Positions 26,059-35,000 of a DNA stretch of 51,113 nucleotides are shown here, piece after piece. The stretch lies in contig JAAFJL010000013.1 in the NCBI GenBank assembly GCA_013298865.1, forward strand, positions 1 through 51,113, in the 5' to 3' direction. The notes under the pieces were generated by a model that was not told the DNA's origin, did no database searches, and saw only the letters and a program-made list of their open reading frames with translations. Numbering within the stretch: the first letter of the stretch is position 1; every line of letters begins with the position of its first letter. The position numbers and the translations under genes were made by a program. The stretch comes from Cytophagales bacterium. GTDB lineage: Bacteria > Bacteroidota > Bacteroidia > Cytophagales > Spirosomataceae.

Positions 26059-26201
26059 TTTCTCTGTGGGTTTGGTATTCTCATTTTGGGCGGTTACAAT
26101 TGGCGGTTGGTAACACTTTAAGAATGATTATACTCAAAAAAAATGCCAATAAAGTTGATTAATATGGCATTAGTATAAAAAAATTATAAGGATTATTCTA
26201 T

Positions 26202-27479
26202 TTACTTCTGCATTGTTAGATATTCTTCTTCAAGTGTGTTAATTGTGTCTTGAGCAACCTTTTCTTGTTTTGCCAACGCTATTGTTTTTTGCATATTCCC
26301 CAATGCTTCATTTTTGTTCCCTAATATATATAAAAGTCGTGAAAAAGTTACACTATTATACGATTTTTCTTCGATTTCTATTGATTTTTTAACCCAAACT
26401 ACTGCTTTTGCTAATTTTTCAGGCTGTTTTGGCTGTTCTGCTACAAATTTTGCCATTTTTTGGAGTCTATTTGCATATAAAGAACCTACTTCTGGTAACG
26501 CCTTTAACGAGCTTATTGTTTTCTTAAAAATGTACGTTTCTGCGTGAAAATCAGCAATTTCCCAAAATTTTTCTGCTTGATTTGTCAACATAAAATAATT
26601 CATTTTTGTAAAAGAATTAAGTTCGTTGGCTTCGGCAAAGTTTTTGCTCAATTGCCCGTTCGCAATCAAGATTTTATTCAATAATTTCTCATCTTTTCTG
26701 ATGCCTGCTTCATTGAGGTTTTTAGCAATAATTCCTTGTATTTTTCTGGTATAAATTGCTTCGTTTTTATGACTTAGTAACACTTCAAATCCTTTTCCAC
26801 TTAATTGAGACGTATTATTGAGAATAAGTCTCAGATTATTTTCAGAATTTATTTCGTCCAAAGACAATTTTCCTAAATATTCTTCTAAAATTTGCCCATT
26901 GTCTAATAACTGTAGCTGACGAATCTTTAGAAATTTCCTTAAAAAATCTTTGTCTCGTCGTCCCTTTACGTAATCATTTTCCCAATCTTCAGGCGAGCTA
27001 TTATCTTTCGCAATATCCAAAATTACATCAGACGATTCCATTACTTTTTCGATGGATTTCATGCCCTCGGATTTATAAAGTAGTTGCCCGTCTTTTCCCA
27101 AATACAAATTAGTTGGATAGGCTTCTACCTGATAATTTTGAACTAAATCAATTCCATCATTTTTTTCACCATCAACTTTATAGCAAATAAAATTTTTGTT
27201 ATAAAATTCTCCTAATTTCGCATCCGAAAAGACTTCTTTTTCCATCTGTTTGCAAGGTCCGCACCAAGTAGCAAAAATATCTACAAAAATGGGTTTATTA
27301 GTAGCTTTTGCTTTTTGAAGCACTTGGTCGAAACCTCCTGTTTCCCAAGAAATTCCTTGACTAATTGTGTTGGAGTGGAAACCTGTTAGTAACAAAAAGG
27401 AAGAAATAGCAACATTCCTTGCTACAAAAACGCTTCTAAATTGTTTAATTTGTCTAAAAATAACCTTAAATGGAATCAT
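26202..27479 (-). CDS. Secreted thioredoxin-fold protein, paralogue
   Basis: This 425-residue protein has the same layout as the downstream gene: a hydrophobic export segment (SSFLLLTGFHS, about residues 27-37), a thioredoxin domain with WCGPCKQMEKEVFSD and VEAYPTNLYLG, and a long helical C-terminal region. The N-terminus before the hydrophobic segment is long and basic (MIPFKVIFRQIKQFRSVFVAR), so the true start could be slightly later. Overall identity to its neighbour is moderate, which indicates an old duplication. Confidence 0.87.
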   Translation of the reverse strand: MIPFKVIFRQIKQFRSVFVARNVAISSFLLLTGFHSNTISQGISWETGGFDQVLQKAKATNKPIFVDIFATWCGPCKQMEKEVFSDAKLGEFYNKNFICYKVDGEKNDGIDLVQNYQVEAYPTNLYLGKDGQLLYKSEGMKSIEKVMESSDVILDIAKDNSSPEDWENDYVKGRRDKDFLRKFLKIRQLQLLDNGQILEEYLGKLSLDEINSENNLRLILNNTSQLSGKGFEVLLSHKNEAIYTRKIQGIIAKNLNEAGIRKDEKLLNKILIANGQLSKNFAEANELNSFTKMNYFMLTNQAEKFWEIADFHAETYIFKKTISSLKALPEVGSLYANRLQKMAKFVAEQPKQPEKLAKAVVWVKKSIEIEEKSYNSVTFSRLLYILGNKNEALGNMQKTIALAKQEKVAQDTINTLEEEYLTMQK

Positions 27480-27507
27480 GATTTCTGACTCTTTACAATA
27501 AAACTTT

Positions 27508-27927
27508 ATGCCAAAGTACGTAAATATTGACGAATATATTGAACTACAAGACGTTTCACTACGCTTGCTACTCTCTCATATACACAAGACAATAATGCTT
27601 GCACACGAACAAATGCGAGAGAAAATTGCATGGAATCTGCCCTTTTTTCAGTGTGGAGATTATCTGTGTTATTTGAGCGTAATCAAAAAAACGAAAGCTG
27701 TGGAAGTTTGTTTTGTGAAGGGTTTTCACCTGAGCAATGAGTCTGGTTTGTTGGATGCCAAAGACAGAAAACTTATCAAAGGCATAAGTTTTAAAAATCT
27801 GGAAGATTATGAGCAGAAAGAGGAAGCCTTTCTGGAAATCCTTCAAGAAGCTATTTTATTGAATGAAACTCAACCAGATTTGAAGTTCTACAACATGATA
27901 GTAACAGGAAGAACAGGGAAAAATTAA
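27508..27927 (+). CDS. DUF1801 domain-containing protein
   Basis: This 139-residue cytoplasmic protein matches the DUF1801 (YdhG-like) pattern. It has an N-terminal helix, then EKIAWNLPFFQCGDYLCYLSVIKK and VEVCFVKGFHLSNESGLL, with a C-terminal helix. The family fold is known from structures but the biochemical role is not. It is divergent from the thioredoxin gene, with 28 bases between the starts. No operon partner is evident. Confidence 0.82.
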   Translation: MPKYVNIDEYIELQDVSLRLLLSHIHKTIMLAHEQMREKIAWNLPFFQCGDYLCYLSVIKKTKAVEVCFVKGFHLSNESGLLDAKDRKLIKGISFKNLEDYEQKEEAFLEILQEAILLNETQPDLKFYNMIVTGRTGKN

Positions 27928-28063
27928 AAATGTAGAATCTTAAATTCAAGGCATTGATAATCAATAAATTATGCTTCATAATTTATTGATTCACTTCCTA
28001 AATATCCATAAAATGCTTTGAATACTATAAAAAAATATAATTTTACACAAAAAAATAAAATTT

Positions 28064-28651
28064 ATGCCTCAACTTTTTATCCTTTCTGGCTGTAATGGTG
28101 CTGGAAAAACCACTGCTGCAAAAGTCTTATTGCCAGAATATTTTGGTGGAATAGAATTCGTTAATGCAGATATTATCGCCGCACAACTTAATCCTCAGAA
28201 TCCTGAATCTGTATCATTTCAGGCGGGTAGGATTATGCTTGAAAGAGTGGAGGTTTTACTCAATGAAACAGTGAGTTTTGCTCTCGAAACTACCTTAGCA
28301 ACAAAGAGTTACGTTGGTCTCACTAAAAAAGCTCAGTCTCTTGGATATGAAGTAGTTTTGGTTTACTTTTGGCTTGAAAGTTATGAAATGGCTTTGAAAA
28401 GAGTTGCTAAAAGAGTGAGCGAAGGAGGTCATTTTATACCAGATGAAGATGTAAAAAGACGCTACGAAGGAGGGATAAGAAACTTGGTAGATTTATTCGT
28501 TCCTATTGTAAATCGTTGGTCTGTTTATGATAATTCAGATTATACTTTGAAAAACTCGCAACTAATTGCACAAAATAGAGCTGATGGTTCTGTAATTATT
28601 CACAATCAAGAAATTTGGTCAAAACTACAATCTTATGGAAAAGCAAAATAA
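28064..28651 (+). CDS. Zeta-toxin-like P-loop kinase
   Basis: This 195-residue protein has Walker A GCNGAGKTT (residues 9-17), followed by VNADIIAAQLNPQNP, FALETTLATKSY and VYFWLESYEMALKRVAKRV. These resemble the zeta/PezT toxin family, which phosphorylates UDP-N-acetylglucosamine in characterised members. Many chromosomal homologues are not proven toxins. A 48-residue ORF overlaps its 3' end by 17 bases (28635-28781) and may encode its partner. A terminator closes the pair. Confidence 0.85.
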   Translation: MPQLFILSGCNGAGKTTAAKVLLPEYFGGIEFVNADIIAAQLNPQNPESVSFQAGRIMLERVEVLLNETVSFALETTLATKSYVGLTKKAQSLGYEVVLVYFWLESYEMALKRVAKRVSEGGHFIPDEDVKRRYEGGIRNLVDLFVPIVNRWSVYDNSDYTLKNSQLIAQNRADGSVIIHNQEIWSKLQSYGKAK

Positions 28652-28781
28652 AGACATATTAGATATTCTTGATGAAGGAATCAGAGAAGCATATCACCGT
28701 TTAGATACTCAAGAAAAGAAAAAAGAGGCAGATAAATTAAAAATCTCTAAAGTTGCACGGCGTTCTCGTCAAGTAGCATAA
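28635..28781 (+). CDS. 48-residue protein overlapping the zeta-toxin gene, possible antitoxin
   Basis: The ATG at 28635 starts inside the last codons of the zeta-toxin-like gene in another frame and runs to a TAA at 28779. The protein begins MEKQNKDILDILDEGIREAY and ends in a basic KVARRSRQVA tail, and it is predicted helical. Small ORFs with a DILDILxEGIREA-type start next to zeta-like kinases in other bacteria come to mind, but this was not checked. The 17-base overlap, the absence of another gene before the terminator and the charge pattern support a real gene; the antitoxin role is inference. Confidence 0.65.
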   Translation: MEKQNKDILDILDEGIREAYHRLDTQEKKKEADKLKISKVARRSRQVA

Positions 28782-28789
28782 ATTCTCCA

Positions 28790-28827
28790 AAAAACGCTCC
28801 CTCAATTAATTCTGTGGGAGCGTTTTT
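28790..28827. terminator. Terminator after the zeta-toxin operon
   Basis: AAAAACGCTCCC (28790-28801) pairs exactly with GGGAGCGTTTTT (28816-28827) around a 14-base loop, nine bases after the small ORF. Confidence 0.88.
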
Positions 28828-28923
28828 GCTTAGATTCAAAAATTTTGGTGCAACATAAAGCCCACGAATGGCATCTTTAGAAGAAAACTTGTATCTTCCA
28901 TAAAATTTACCTCCCACACTAAT

Positions 28924-30282
28924 ATGTCGCTGAAAAACGCCAAAATTTTAATAGTCGATGATGATACCGATGTCTTGTTGGCAGTAAAAATGTTACTCCG
29001 TCCGCAAGTCAAAGAGGTATTTACAGAGTCTAATCCTGAAAGAATTCCTGCCCTGCTTGCCAAAGAAAATTTCGATATAATTTTATTGGATATGAATTAT
29101 AAAAGTTCCCTCAATACCGGGAATGAGGGTATTTTTTGGCTTAGAAAAATCAGAGAAAAAGACAAAAATGTAGCCGTAGTGATGATTACAGCGTATGGAG
29201 ACATTGATTTGGCGGTACGTTCGGTAAAAGAAGGTGCAACAGATTTTGTCTTGAAACCTTGGCGAAATGAAAAGTTATTGGTCACGCTTGAAGATATTTT
29301 AGATTCAAAAACGTCGTCGCCAAGCCCCAAAACTAAGGCTTCTGCTCCTAAAAATCAGCTTTCGATTCTCGGAGAATCCGATGCAATGCAAGATGTTTTG
29401 TATAAAATTGAAAGAATCGCTCCGACAGATGCCAATGTCTTGATTTTGGGCGAAAATGGTACTGGAAAAAGTGAAATTGCTAAATTAATTCACCAAAAAT
29501 CACATCGAGATTCACAGGCTTTTGTCCATGCAGATTTGGGGGCTTTAACAGAAAGTTTATTTGAATCTGAACTTTTTGGACATAAAAAAGGAGCGTTCAC
29601 AGATGCCCGTGAAGACCGTGCAGGGCGTTTTGAATCAGCGAATGGAGGAACTTTGTTTTTGGACGAAATCGGGAATATCTCTCTTTCACAACAAGCAAAA
29701 TTGCTGACTGTACTTCAAAATCGTGAGGTTGTTCGCTTGGGAACAAATATGCCTATTCCTTTAGACATCCGTTTGATTTCGGCAACAAATTCTAAAATTT
29801 ATGAATTGGCGGCTCATAACTCTTTTCGTAAAGACCTGATTTACAGACTAAATACCATTGAAATCACCCTCCCACCTTTGCGGGCAAGAGGTGAAGACGT
29901 TATTTTATTGGCTGAATATTTTTCAAAATCTTATTCAGAAAAATATAACAAGCTGGCTCATTTCTTGGACGAAAAAGCAAAAGATAAAATCCGAAAATAT
30001 AATTTTCCAGGGAATATCAGAGAGCTTCAACATAGTATTGAACGTGCTGTAATTATGACTGACGGAGATACAATTGCTGCCCGTGATTTAGAATTTTCGC
30101 CAAGCATTGAAAGTAATAATATTGCAGAAGAAATTCCTAAATCTTTAAATATTGAAGCAATAGAAAAATCAACAATTTTGAAAGCAATCGAAAAATATGA
30201 TGGCAACATCACGAAAGCTGCCAAAGAATTAGGACTCACCCGAACCGCACTCTATAGACGATTGGGTAAATATGATATTTGA
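28924..30282 (+). CDS. Sigma-54-dependent response regulator (NtrC family)
   Basis: This 452-residue protein has a receiver domain with phospho-acceptor Asp56 in IILLDMNY, then an AAA+ domain with Walker A GENGTGKSE and GGTLFLDEIGN (Walker B). The sigma-54 loop reads GAFTDA (223-228) instead of GAFTGA. A Fis-type helix-turn-helix ends the protein (NITKAAKELGLTRTALYRRL). It would activate sigma-54 promoters on phosphorylation by the kinase encoded directly downstream (30392-31705). The receiver has an insertion after the Asp (KSSLNTGNEG), typical of PrpR-like members. Confidence 0.95.
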   Translation: MSLKNAKILIVDDDTDVLLAVKMLLRPQVKEVFTESNPERIPALLAKENFDIILLDMNYKSSLNTGNEGIFWLRKIREKDKNVAVVMITAYGDIDLAVRSVKEGATDFVLKPWRNEKLLVTLEDILDSKTSSPSPKTKASAPKNQLSILGESDAMQDVLYKIERIAPTDANVLILGENGTGKSEIAKLIHQKSHRDSQAFVHADLGALTESLFESELFGHKKGAFTDAREDRAGRFESANGGTLFLDEIGNISLSQQAKLLTVLQNREVVRLGTNMPIPLDIRLISATNSKIYELAAHNSFRKDLIYRLNTIEITLPPLRARGEDVILLAEYFSKSYSEKYNKLAHFLDEKAKDKIRKYNFPGNIRELQHSIERAVIMTDGDTIAARDLEFSPSIESNNIAEEIPKSLNIEAIEKSTILKAIEKYDGNITKAAKELGLTRTALYRRLGKYDI

Positions 30283-30290
30283 AAATAAGT

Positions 30291-30317
30291 GGCTTTAGGC
30301 AATTGGCTTTAGGCTTT
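30291..30317 (+). repeat. Short heptamer-type repeat fragment
   Basis: GGCTTTAGGC, then TTGGCTTTAGGCTTT, belongs to the same word family as the heptamer spacers of the leu operon. It lies between the response regulator and kinase genes. Confidence 0.5.
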
Positions 30318-30391
30318 AAATTTAACTATTAGACTGCGGATTCTTGAAATCCAAACGATACTCATACAAAAATCGAACATCAAGCCCTTCC

Positions 30392-31705
30392 ATGAATTTT
30401 AGTCGTTACGAAATAAGCCTTACTTTGCGGATTGTTCTACTGCTCGTCAGTCTGACGGTAGCGGCTTTTTGTTTGGTAAACGGAAAGGCAACACTCTTGA
30501 TTTTTTTAGGAATTATCTTGGTTTTTCAGACATTTAATTTGATTCAATTTCTGAATAAAACTAATCGAGAGCTTTCCCAATTCATCGAATCCGTACAGTA
30601 TAGAGATTTTTCTGTACAATTTTCCGAAAAAAATGCTCCTATTTCTGTCCGCACATTACGCAAGGCTTTCAATCAAATCAACGGGACTTTCAAACAACTT
30701 TCTTCCGAAAAAGAAGAGCAACATCAGTATCTTCAGAAGATTCTTGAAATTGTAGATACTGGCATACTTTCCTACGAAGAAAGTACTGGAGAAGTCGGCT
30801 GGATGAATGAATCTTTGAAAAAAATGTTGAATTTGCCCTACCTGCGTTCGGTGCATTCAATCGAAAAGCGAGATGATGCACTTTACCAAGCAATTCAGTC
30901 ATTAAATTCTGGCGAAAATCAGTTGGTAATTATTGGTGGAAAGAAAGTTTTATTGGCAAAAACTACTTTCTTGAACGAAAATATCAAAACGCAACTACTT
31001 GCTTTTCAGAATGTTAACGAAGCAATTGAAGATACAGAAGCTCAAGCCTATCAGCGATTGTTACGAGTAATGACGCACGAAATCATGAATTCCGTTGCCC
31101 CAATTGCCTCTTTGGCGGATACCCTCCAGACACGCCTCAAACAAGACGATGCACACGTACGGGAGGATTTAGAATTGGGAATCAATACCATCAAAAATAG
31201 AAGTGAGAATCTCTTGAAATTCTCGGACACTTATCGAAGTTTGGCTAAAGTTTCGATTACATCTTTTGCTAAATTTTACGTCAGAGATTTGTTTGAAGAC
31301 ATTGAAATTTTGTTAGAAAGCCAGTTTGAACAAAAAGGAATTGAATTTGAGGTCATCATCAAAGACTTTGAACTGGAGATTGAAGGCGACAGAGTTTTGA
31401 TTGAACAAGTAGTTATCAATCTGATTATCAATGCAATAGATGCTGTGAAGGAATTAGAAAAACCAATGGTTCAGTTGATTGCCAGAATGGGAAATGAATA
31501 TCATTCGATTATTGAAGTAAAAGATAATGGTGTAGGAATGTCTGACGAATTAATGGAAAAAATCTTTGTACCATTTTTTACCTCCAAGAAAAACGGTTCG
31601 GGCATTGGGCTGAGTCTCTCTAAACAAATTATGGCATTGCACAAAGGAAATATCACGGTACAATCCACTGAAAATCAAGGAAGTAGCTTTAGATTGGAAT
31701 TTTAA
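30392..31705 (+). CDS. Sensor histidine kinase (NtrY-like), partner of the upstream regulator
   Basis: This 437-residue kinase has two N-terminal hydrophobic helices (about residues 10-50), a HAMP/PAS-like linker, HisKA with MTHEIMNSVAPIASL and an ATPase domain with NLIINAIDAVKE, VKDNGVGMS, FFTSKKNGSGIGLSLS. The H-box proline is in the form HEIMNSVAP, as in NtrY-type kinases. It starts at the ATG at 30392; an upstream in-frame TTG at 30344 is disfavoured. It lies 109 bases after the regulator gene and probably phosphorylates it. Confidence 0.93.
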   Translation: MNFSRYEISLTLRIVLLLVSLTVAAFCLVNGKATLLIFLGIILVFQTFNLIQFLNKTNRELSQFIESVQYRDFSVQFSEKNAPISVRTLRKAFNQINGTFKQLSSEKEEQHQYLQKILEIVDTGILSYEESTGEVGWMNESLKKMLNLPYLRSVHSIEKRDDALYQAIQSLNSGENQLVIIGGKKVLLAKTTFLNENIKTQLLAFQNVNEAIEDTEAQAYQRLLRVMTHEIMNSVAPIASLADTLQTRLKQDDAHVREDLELGINTIKNRSENLLKFSDTYRSLAKVSITSFAKFYVRDLFEDIEILLESQFEQKGIEFEVIIKDFELEIEGDRVLIEQVVINLIINAIDAVKELEKPMVQLIARMGNEYHSIIEVKDNGVGMSDELMEKIFVPFFTSKKNGSGIGLSLSKQIMALHKGNITVQSTENQGSSFRLEF

Positions 31706-31763
31706 AAATGTTGTACATTCTAAGCGTAATGTGCTTAATTTTCACTCATAAACTTTTTACTCC

Positions 31764-32492
31764 TCAATAATTCACTTCTACCAAAAAAAGTCCCTCCGCA
31801 GGCACTGCACGCCCAGCGTTTTTTCGGTTTTTTGAAACAATAATTTGCTCAAAATCTGCCACTGATTTTCGTCCCAAGCCAATTTCTAACATTGTCCCAA
31901 CAATTGTCCTGACCATACCTCGCAAGAAACGATTTGCTTTAATATGAAAAATTAAGTCATTACCAATCTTTTCCCAACGGGCTTCCATAATAGTACATTC
32001 AAATGTTTTTACTTCCGTTTTTATTCTGCTAAAGCTCTCATAATCAGTATATTCAAACAGAATATTGGCAGCATTATTCATTGAATCTATGTCTAAATCT
32101 TTGATGAAATAATAAGCCGTCCCAAATAAAAATGGGCTTTTTTTTCTTGTAATTCGGTATTCATATTTCCGAGAAGTCGCATCAAATCTTGAATGAAATG
32201 TGTTTTCTACTTTTTGAAGAGACAATACCGCAATATCGTTAGGTAATATTTTATTCAATTTATAAATCATTTCGGATGTATCCTCAATGATGATTTCAGT
32301 ATCAAAATGTGCAAATTGTTGTACCGCATGAACACCTGTATCTGTACGGCTACTGCCTGTTACTCCTTGGGGTGTTCTCAGTAAAAGTGATAATCCTTTT
32401 TCTATTTCTGCTTGTACAGAGTTGGCATTTTGCTGAATTTGCCAACCACAATAATTTGTCCCTTTATAACTAAATTCAAGTAAGTATCGCAT
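31764..32492 (-). CDS. truA: tRNA pseudouridine(38-40) synthase
   Basis: This 242-residue enzyme modifies positions 38-40 of the tRNA anticodon arm. The catalytic Asp51 lies in SSRTDTGVHA. Other signatures are YKGTNYCGWQIQ at the N-terminus, HSRFDATSRKYEYRI, and the C-terminal NRFLRGMVRTIVG. The length is as expected. It is monocistronic, downstream of a terminator that closes the Bat genes, and convergent with the kinase gene at 30392-31705. Confidence 0.97.
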   Translation of the reverse strand: MRYLLEFSYKGTNYCGWQIQQNANSVQAEIEKGLSLLLRTPQGVTGSSRTDTGVHAVQQFAHFDTEIIIEDTSEMIYKLNKILPNDIAVLSLQKVENTFHSRFDATSRKYEYRITRKKSPFLFGTAYYFIKDLDIDSMNNAANILFEYTDYESFSRIKTEVKTFECTIMEARWEKIGNDLIFHIKANRFLRGMVRTIVGTMLEIGLGRKSVADFEQIIVSKNRKNAGRAVPAEGLFLVEVNY

Positions 32493-32883
32493 CTTTTTTT
32501 TGTTTGAACTGCAAAATTAACACAAAAACCTTCCAACATTTTAAACATAGAGGTTTAGAAAATTAGAGTTAATATTTTGCCTTATCTATATTTCTCTAAA
32601 TCTCTATGTCCCATTTGGGTTGAGTCAAAATCATTCGATTTATACAGTTTTGTCACAAGTTATTCTGAGGTGTTTCTTATCAATTTACCAAATAATAATT
32701 TTTAACCTACAAATTCTTGCAGTTCACAACAAACTTATCATTTGTTAATAAGAATAATATTAATTTCGAGGACAATAACTTATTCGTAGGTTAGTGATCA
32801 AATAATAGCAAGACTTAATACAGCAAAAAAGCCCTCCATCTGAAGGGCTTTTTTCTTTTTTGTTCAGCAACTTGAATGCAAAT
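32493..32883. other. Gene-free 391-bp spacer between truA and the Bat genes
   Basis: It holds one clear terminator (32825-32854) and, on the minus strand, TAATTTTG at 32512-32519, which fits the -7 consensus TAnnTTTG just upstream of truA. I see no tRNA, small gene or further repeat in it. Confidence 0.5.
32825..32854. terminator. Terminator after the Bat genes
   Basis: AAAAAAGCCCT (32825-32835) pairs with AGGGCTTTTTT (32844-32854). It lies 30 bases beyond the VWA gene stop on the minus strand. Confidence 0.87.
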
Positions 32884-33879
32884 TTAATCTTCCAAAATAT
32901 TTCCCATAAAAGTACTTTTCAAGAAAAGACTAAGTAGTAAAAAAACAATTGCCCAACGCAGATATTGATGATAAAAATCTTGGACTTCTTTGTACTGATT
33001 ATTCTTGATTTCTACTTTTTCTATTTTATCAATTTGCTTAAAAATAGCTTGGAGTGAATTTGCATCTGTTGCTCTAAAAAACTGCCCGTCACTCACTTTG
33101 GCAATTTCTCTCAGTGTCCTTTCATCTACTGCCTCGGCAGCGTTTGTGCCTCGTCCGACTGCAATTGTGTAAACTTTTACCCCATACGCTTTGGCTAATT
33201 GTGCTGCCGTTGTGGGGTCGAGGTTTCCTGCGGTATTGTCGCCGTCAGACAATAAAATTGCCACTTTACTTTTTGATTTTACCTCACGCATACGATTAAT
33301 ACACATACCCAATGCGTTACCAATTGCAGTACCTGATGTACGAATCAAATCAGAATTAATGTCTTCGATATATTCAAAAAGCATCTCATAATCAGTCGTT
33401 AGAGGACAAAGCGAATAGGGTTCTCCTGCAAAAACTACCATGCCGATTCTGTCCTGAAAACGCCCCTTAATAAAGTTTGAAGCTACTTTCTTAGCTACTG
33501 CCAGCCGAAATGGAGGTATGTCTTTGGAGTTCATCGAAGACGAAATATCCAATGCCAGCATAATTTCGATACCCTCAGAAGAACGGTCATTTTTTACGTT
33601 TACTTTCTGTGGGCGAGCCAGCGAAACCAATACCAAAGCTGTACAAAGAAATAGAAAAGCCGCAGGTAAAAAGCGAAGGTAAGTAACCCAACTTGACTTG
33701 ACACCTCCCGAAACAAATGCTACATTAAGTTTCTGAGTCTGACTACTTCTAATCCAATTTCTCAATAAAAATAAGATTGGAATCACAGGAATCAGGTATA
33801 GATACAAGGGATTTTCCCACTCAAATTTTGAGAGCGTATCATAACTAAACCATTTGAGTTGAAACCAATCGTTTTGCAT
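32884..33879 (-). CDS. batA: VWA domain membrane protein, BatA type
   Basis: This 331-residue inner-membrane protein has two N-terminal hydrophobic helices (LYLYLIPVIPILFLL and FLPAAFLFLCTALVLVSLA), an exposed von Willebrand A domain and a C-terminal helix (AIVFLLLSLFL). The MIDAS motif is complete: DISSSMN, the TSGTAIGNAL threonine loop and SDGDNTAG. Bat (Bacteroides aerotolerance) proteins are membrane complexes of unclear role. The start at 33879 (MQNDWFQLKW) is an ATG; the longer reading to 33936 would use TTG. It is downstream of the membrane protein at 34006 and the DUF58 gene. Confidence 0.9.
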   Translation of the reverse strand: MQNDWFQLKWFSYDTLSKFEWENPLYLYLIPVIPILFLLRNWIRSSQTQKLNVAFVSGGVKSSWVTYLRFLPAAFLFLCTALVLVSLARPQKVNVKNDRSSEGIEIMLALDISSSMNSKDIPPFRLAVAKKVASNFIKGRFQDRIGMVVFAGEPYSLCPLTTDYEMLFEYIEDINSDLIRTSGTAIGNALGMCINRMREVKSKSKVAILLSDGDNTAGNLDPTTAAQLAKAYGVKVYTIAVGRGTNAAEAVDERTLREIAKVSDGQFFRATDANSLQAIFKQIDKIEKVEIKNNQYKEVQDFYHQYLRWAIVFLLLSLFLKSTFMGNILED

Positions 33880-34005
33880 TGAATGTGATGCTTTATTAGT
33901 GAAGCTGTTTAAACTATTGGAGAGCAAAATTTCCAAATTATCTTCTTTCTGCTAAATCTTCTGAGTAACCTCATTTTCAAATTAACTCATTTCCAAATTT
34001 TCAAA

Positions 34006-34857
34006 TTACTTTCCTTCTACTAAATCCTGTCGGTGTTGTTGGTATAATTGTGTTGCTAAATCTTTCAAGACATTCATTGATTCTGAGGTTTTTTCAGAAA
34101 GTACACCTCCGTAAACAGTTGCATCGACTTCACGAAGTACACCAGCCAAGCGGTTGTCTTTGAGATTATCCAGAATTTCACGAGTTGTAAATGTTGTAAA
34201 GGGCTTGTTTTCAAGACGTTCGATATACTTTTTCCATAGAACAACTGCTTTTTCGATGTCTTGAATTTTATTTTGATCTGAGGTTTTCAATAGTTTTTGG
34301 AACAATTTCAAGAATTCATCATAGCGTCTGCCAAAACGGTAAAGATTTAGTTGTTTGGTAATTGGTTTACCAAAAACCCAAAAAATGATACCTCCTAAAA
34401 TTAAAAAAGCTAATGTCCAAATAGCAATCAAAGGATAATTTAACTGTGGTTCAAGATGAACGATGTTGGTATTTTTATAAAGAGCCAATGCCTTCAAATT
34501 TCGCTCAGAACGAATCATTTCTTGCAGAAAAACAGAATCCATCGAAGCAAAAACGGCGGTACAATCTTGGGTCTTTCGGATATAAATAGGCAAGCTGAGT
34601 TTCTGAACTTTATCAACCTCAAAGGAAGTCAGGGTATAAACAATGCTGTCTAAGCTACCTTTGTTATTAGTAGAAGTCGGAAAAAATTTACTATCAACTA
34701 ATTCAAAAGGGGCAAAATTGTATTTTTTATCTGGAAAAAATATGTCGGCTTTTGCATCATGCCTAAAACTAAGAGCGTATTGTACAGGCTGTCCAATTTT
34801 AATGCTATCAGACAAAAATTGACCTTTGGGAACTTGTCCAAACCCCAGAAAAGCCAC
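34006..34857 (-). CDS. Bat-locus membrane protein, unnamed
   Basis: This protein of about 283 residues has an N-terminal beta-rich domain, one transmembrane helix near 144-166 (PLIAIWTLAFLILGGIIFWVF) and a cytoplasmic helical tail. Such proteins sit between DUF58 and BatA genes in Bacteroidota Bat loci and are BatD- or DUF4381-like in layout; the function is unknown. The start is odd. GTG at 34857 leaves only part of a signal peptide, while the frame upstream reads IINLKTNISIFLCLVAFLGFG with no ATG, GTG or TTG before a stop at 34903. An ATT at 34899, or a mutated start, are alternatives. Confidence 0.75.
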   Translation of the reverse strand: MAFLGFGQVPKGQFLSDSIKIGQPVQYALSFRHDAKADIFFPDKKYNFAPFELVDSKFFPTSTNNKGSLDSIVYTLTSFEVDKVQKLSLPIYIRKTQDCTAVFASMDSVFLQEMIRSERNLKALALYKNTNIVHLEPQLNYPLIAIWTLAFLILGGIIFWVFGKPITKQLNLYRFGRRYDEFLKLFQKLLKTSDQNKIQDIEKAVVLWKKYIERLENKPFTTFTTREILDNLKDNRLAGVLREVDATVYGGVLSEKTSESMNVLKDLATQLYQQHRQDLVEGK

Positions 34858-35000
34858 AAGGCATAAAAAGATTGATATGTTAGTTTTTAAGTTGATAATT
34901 TTTTATTGGGTTAATTTTAATGAAAGGAGAAAGGGAGGAAAAAACTCAATGACTTTTTCTCCATTCCTCCGTTTTCCATTCCTCCTTTATTCCTTTCTCC

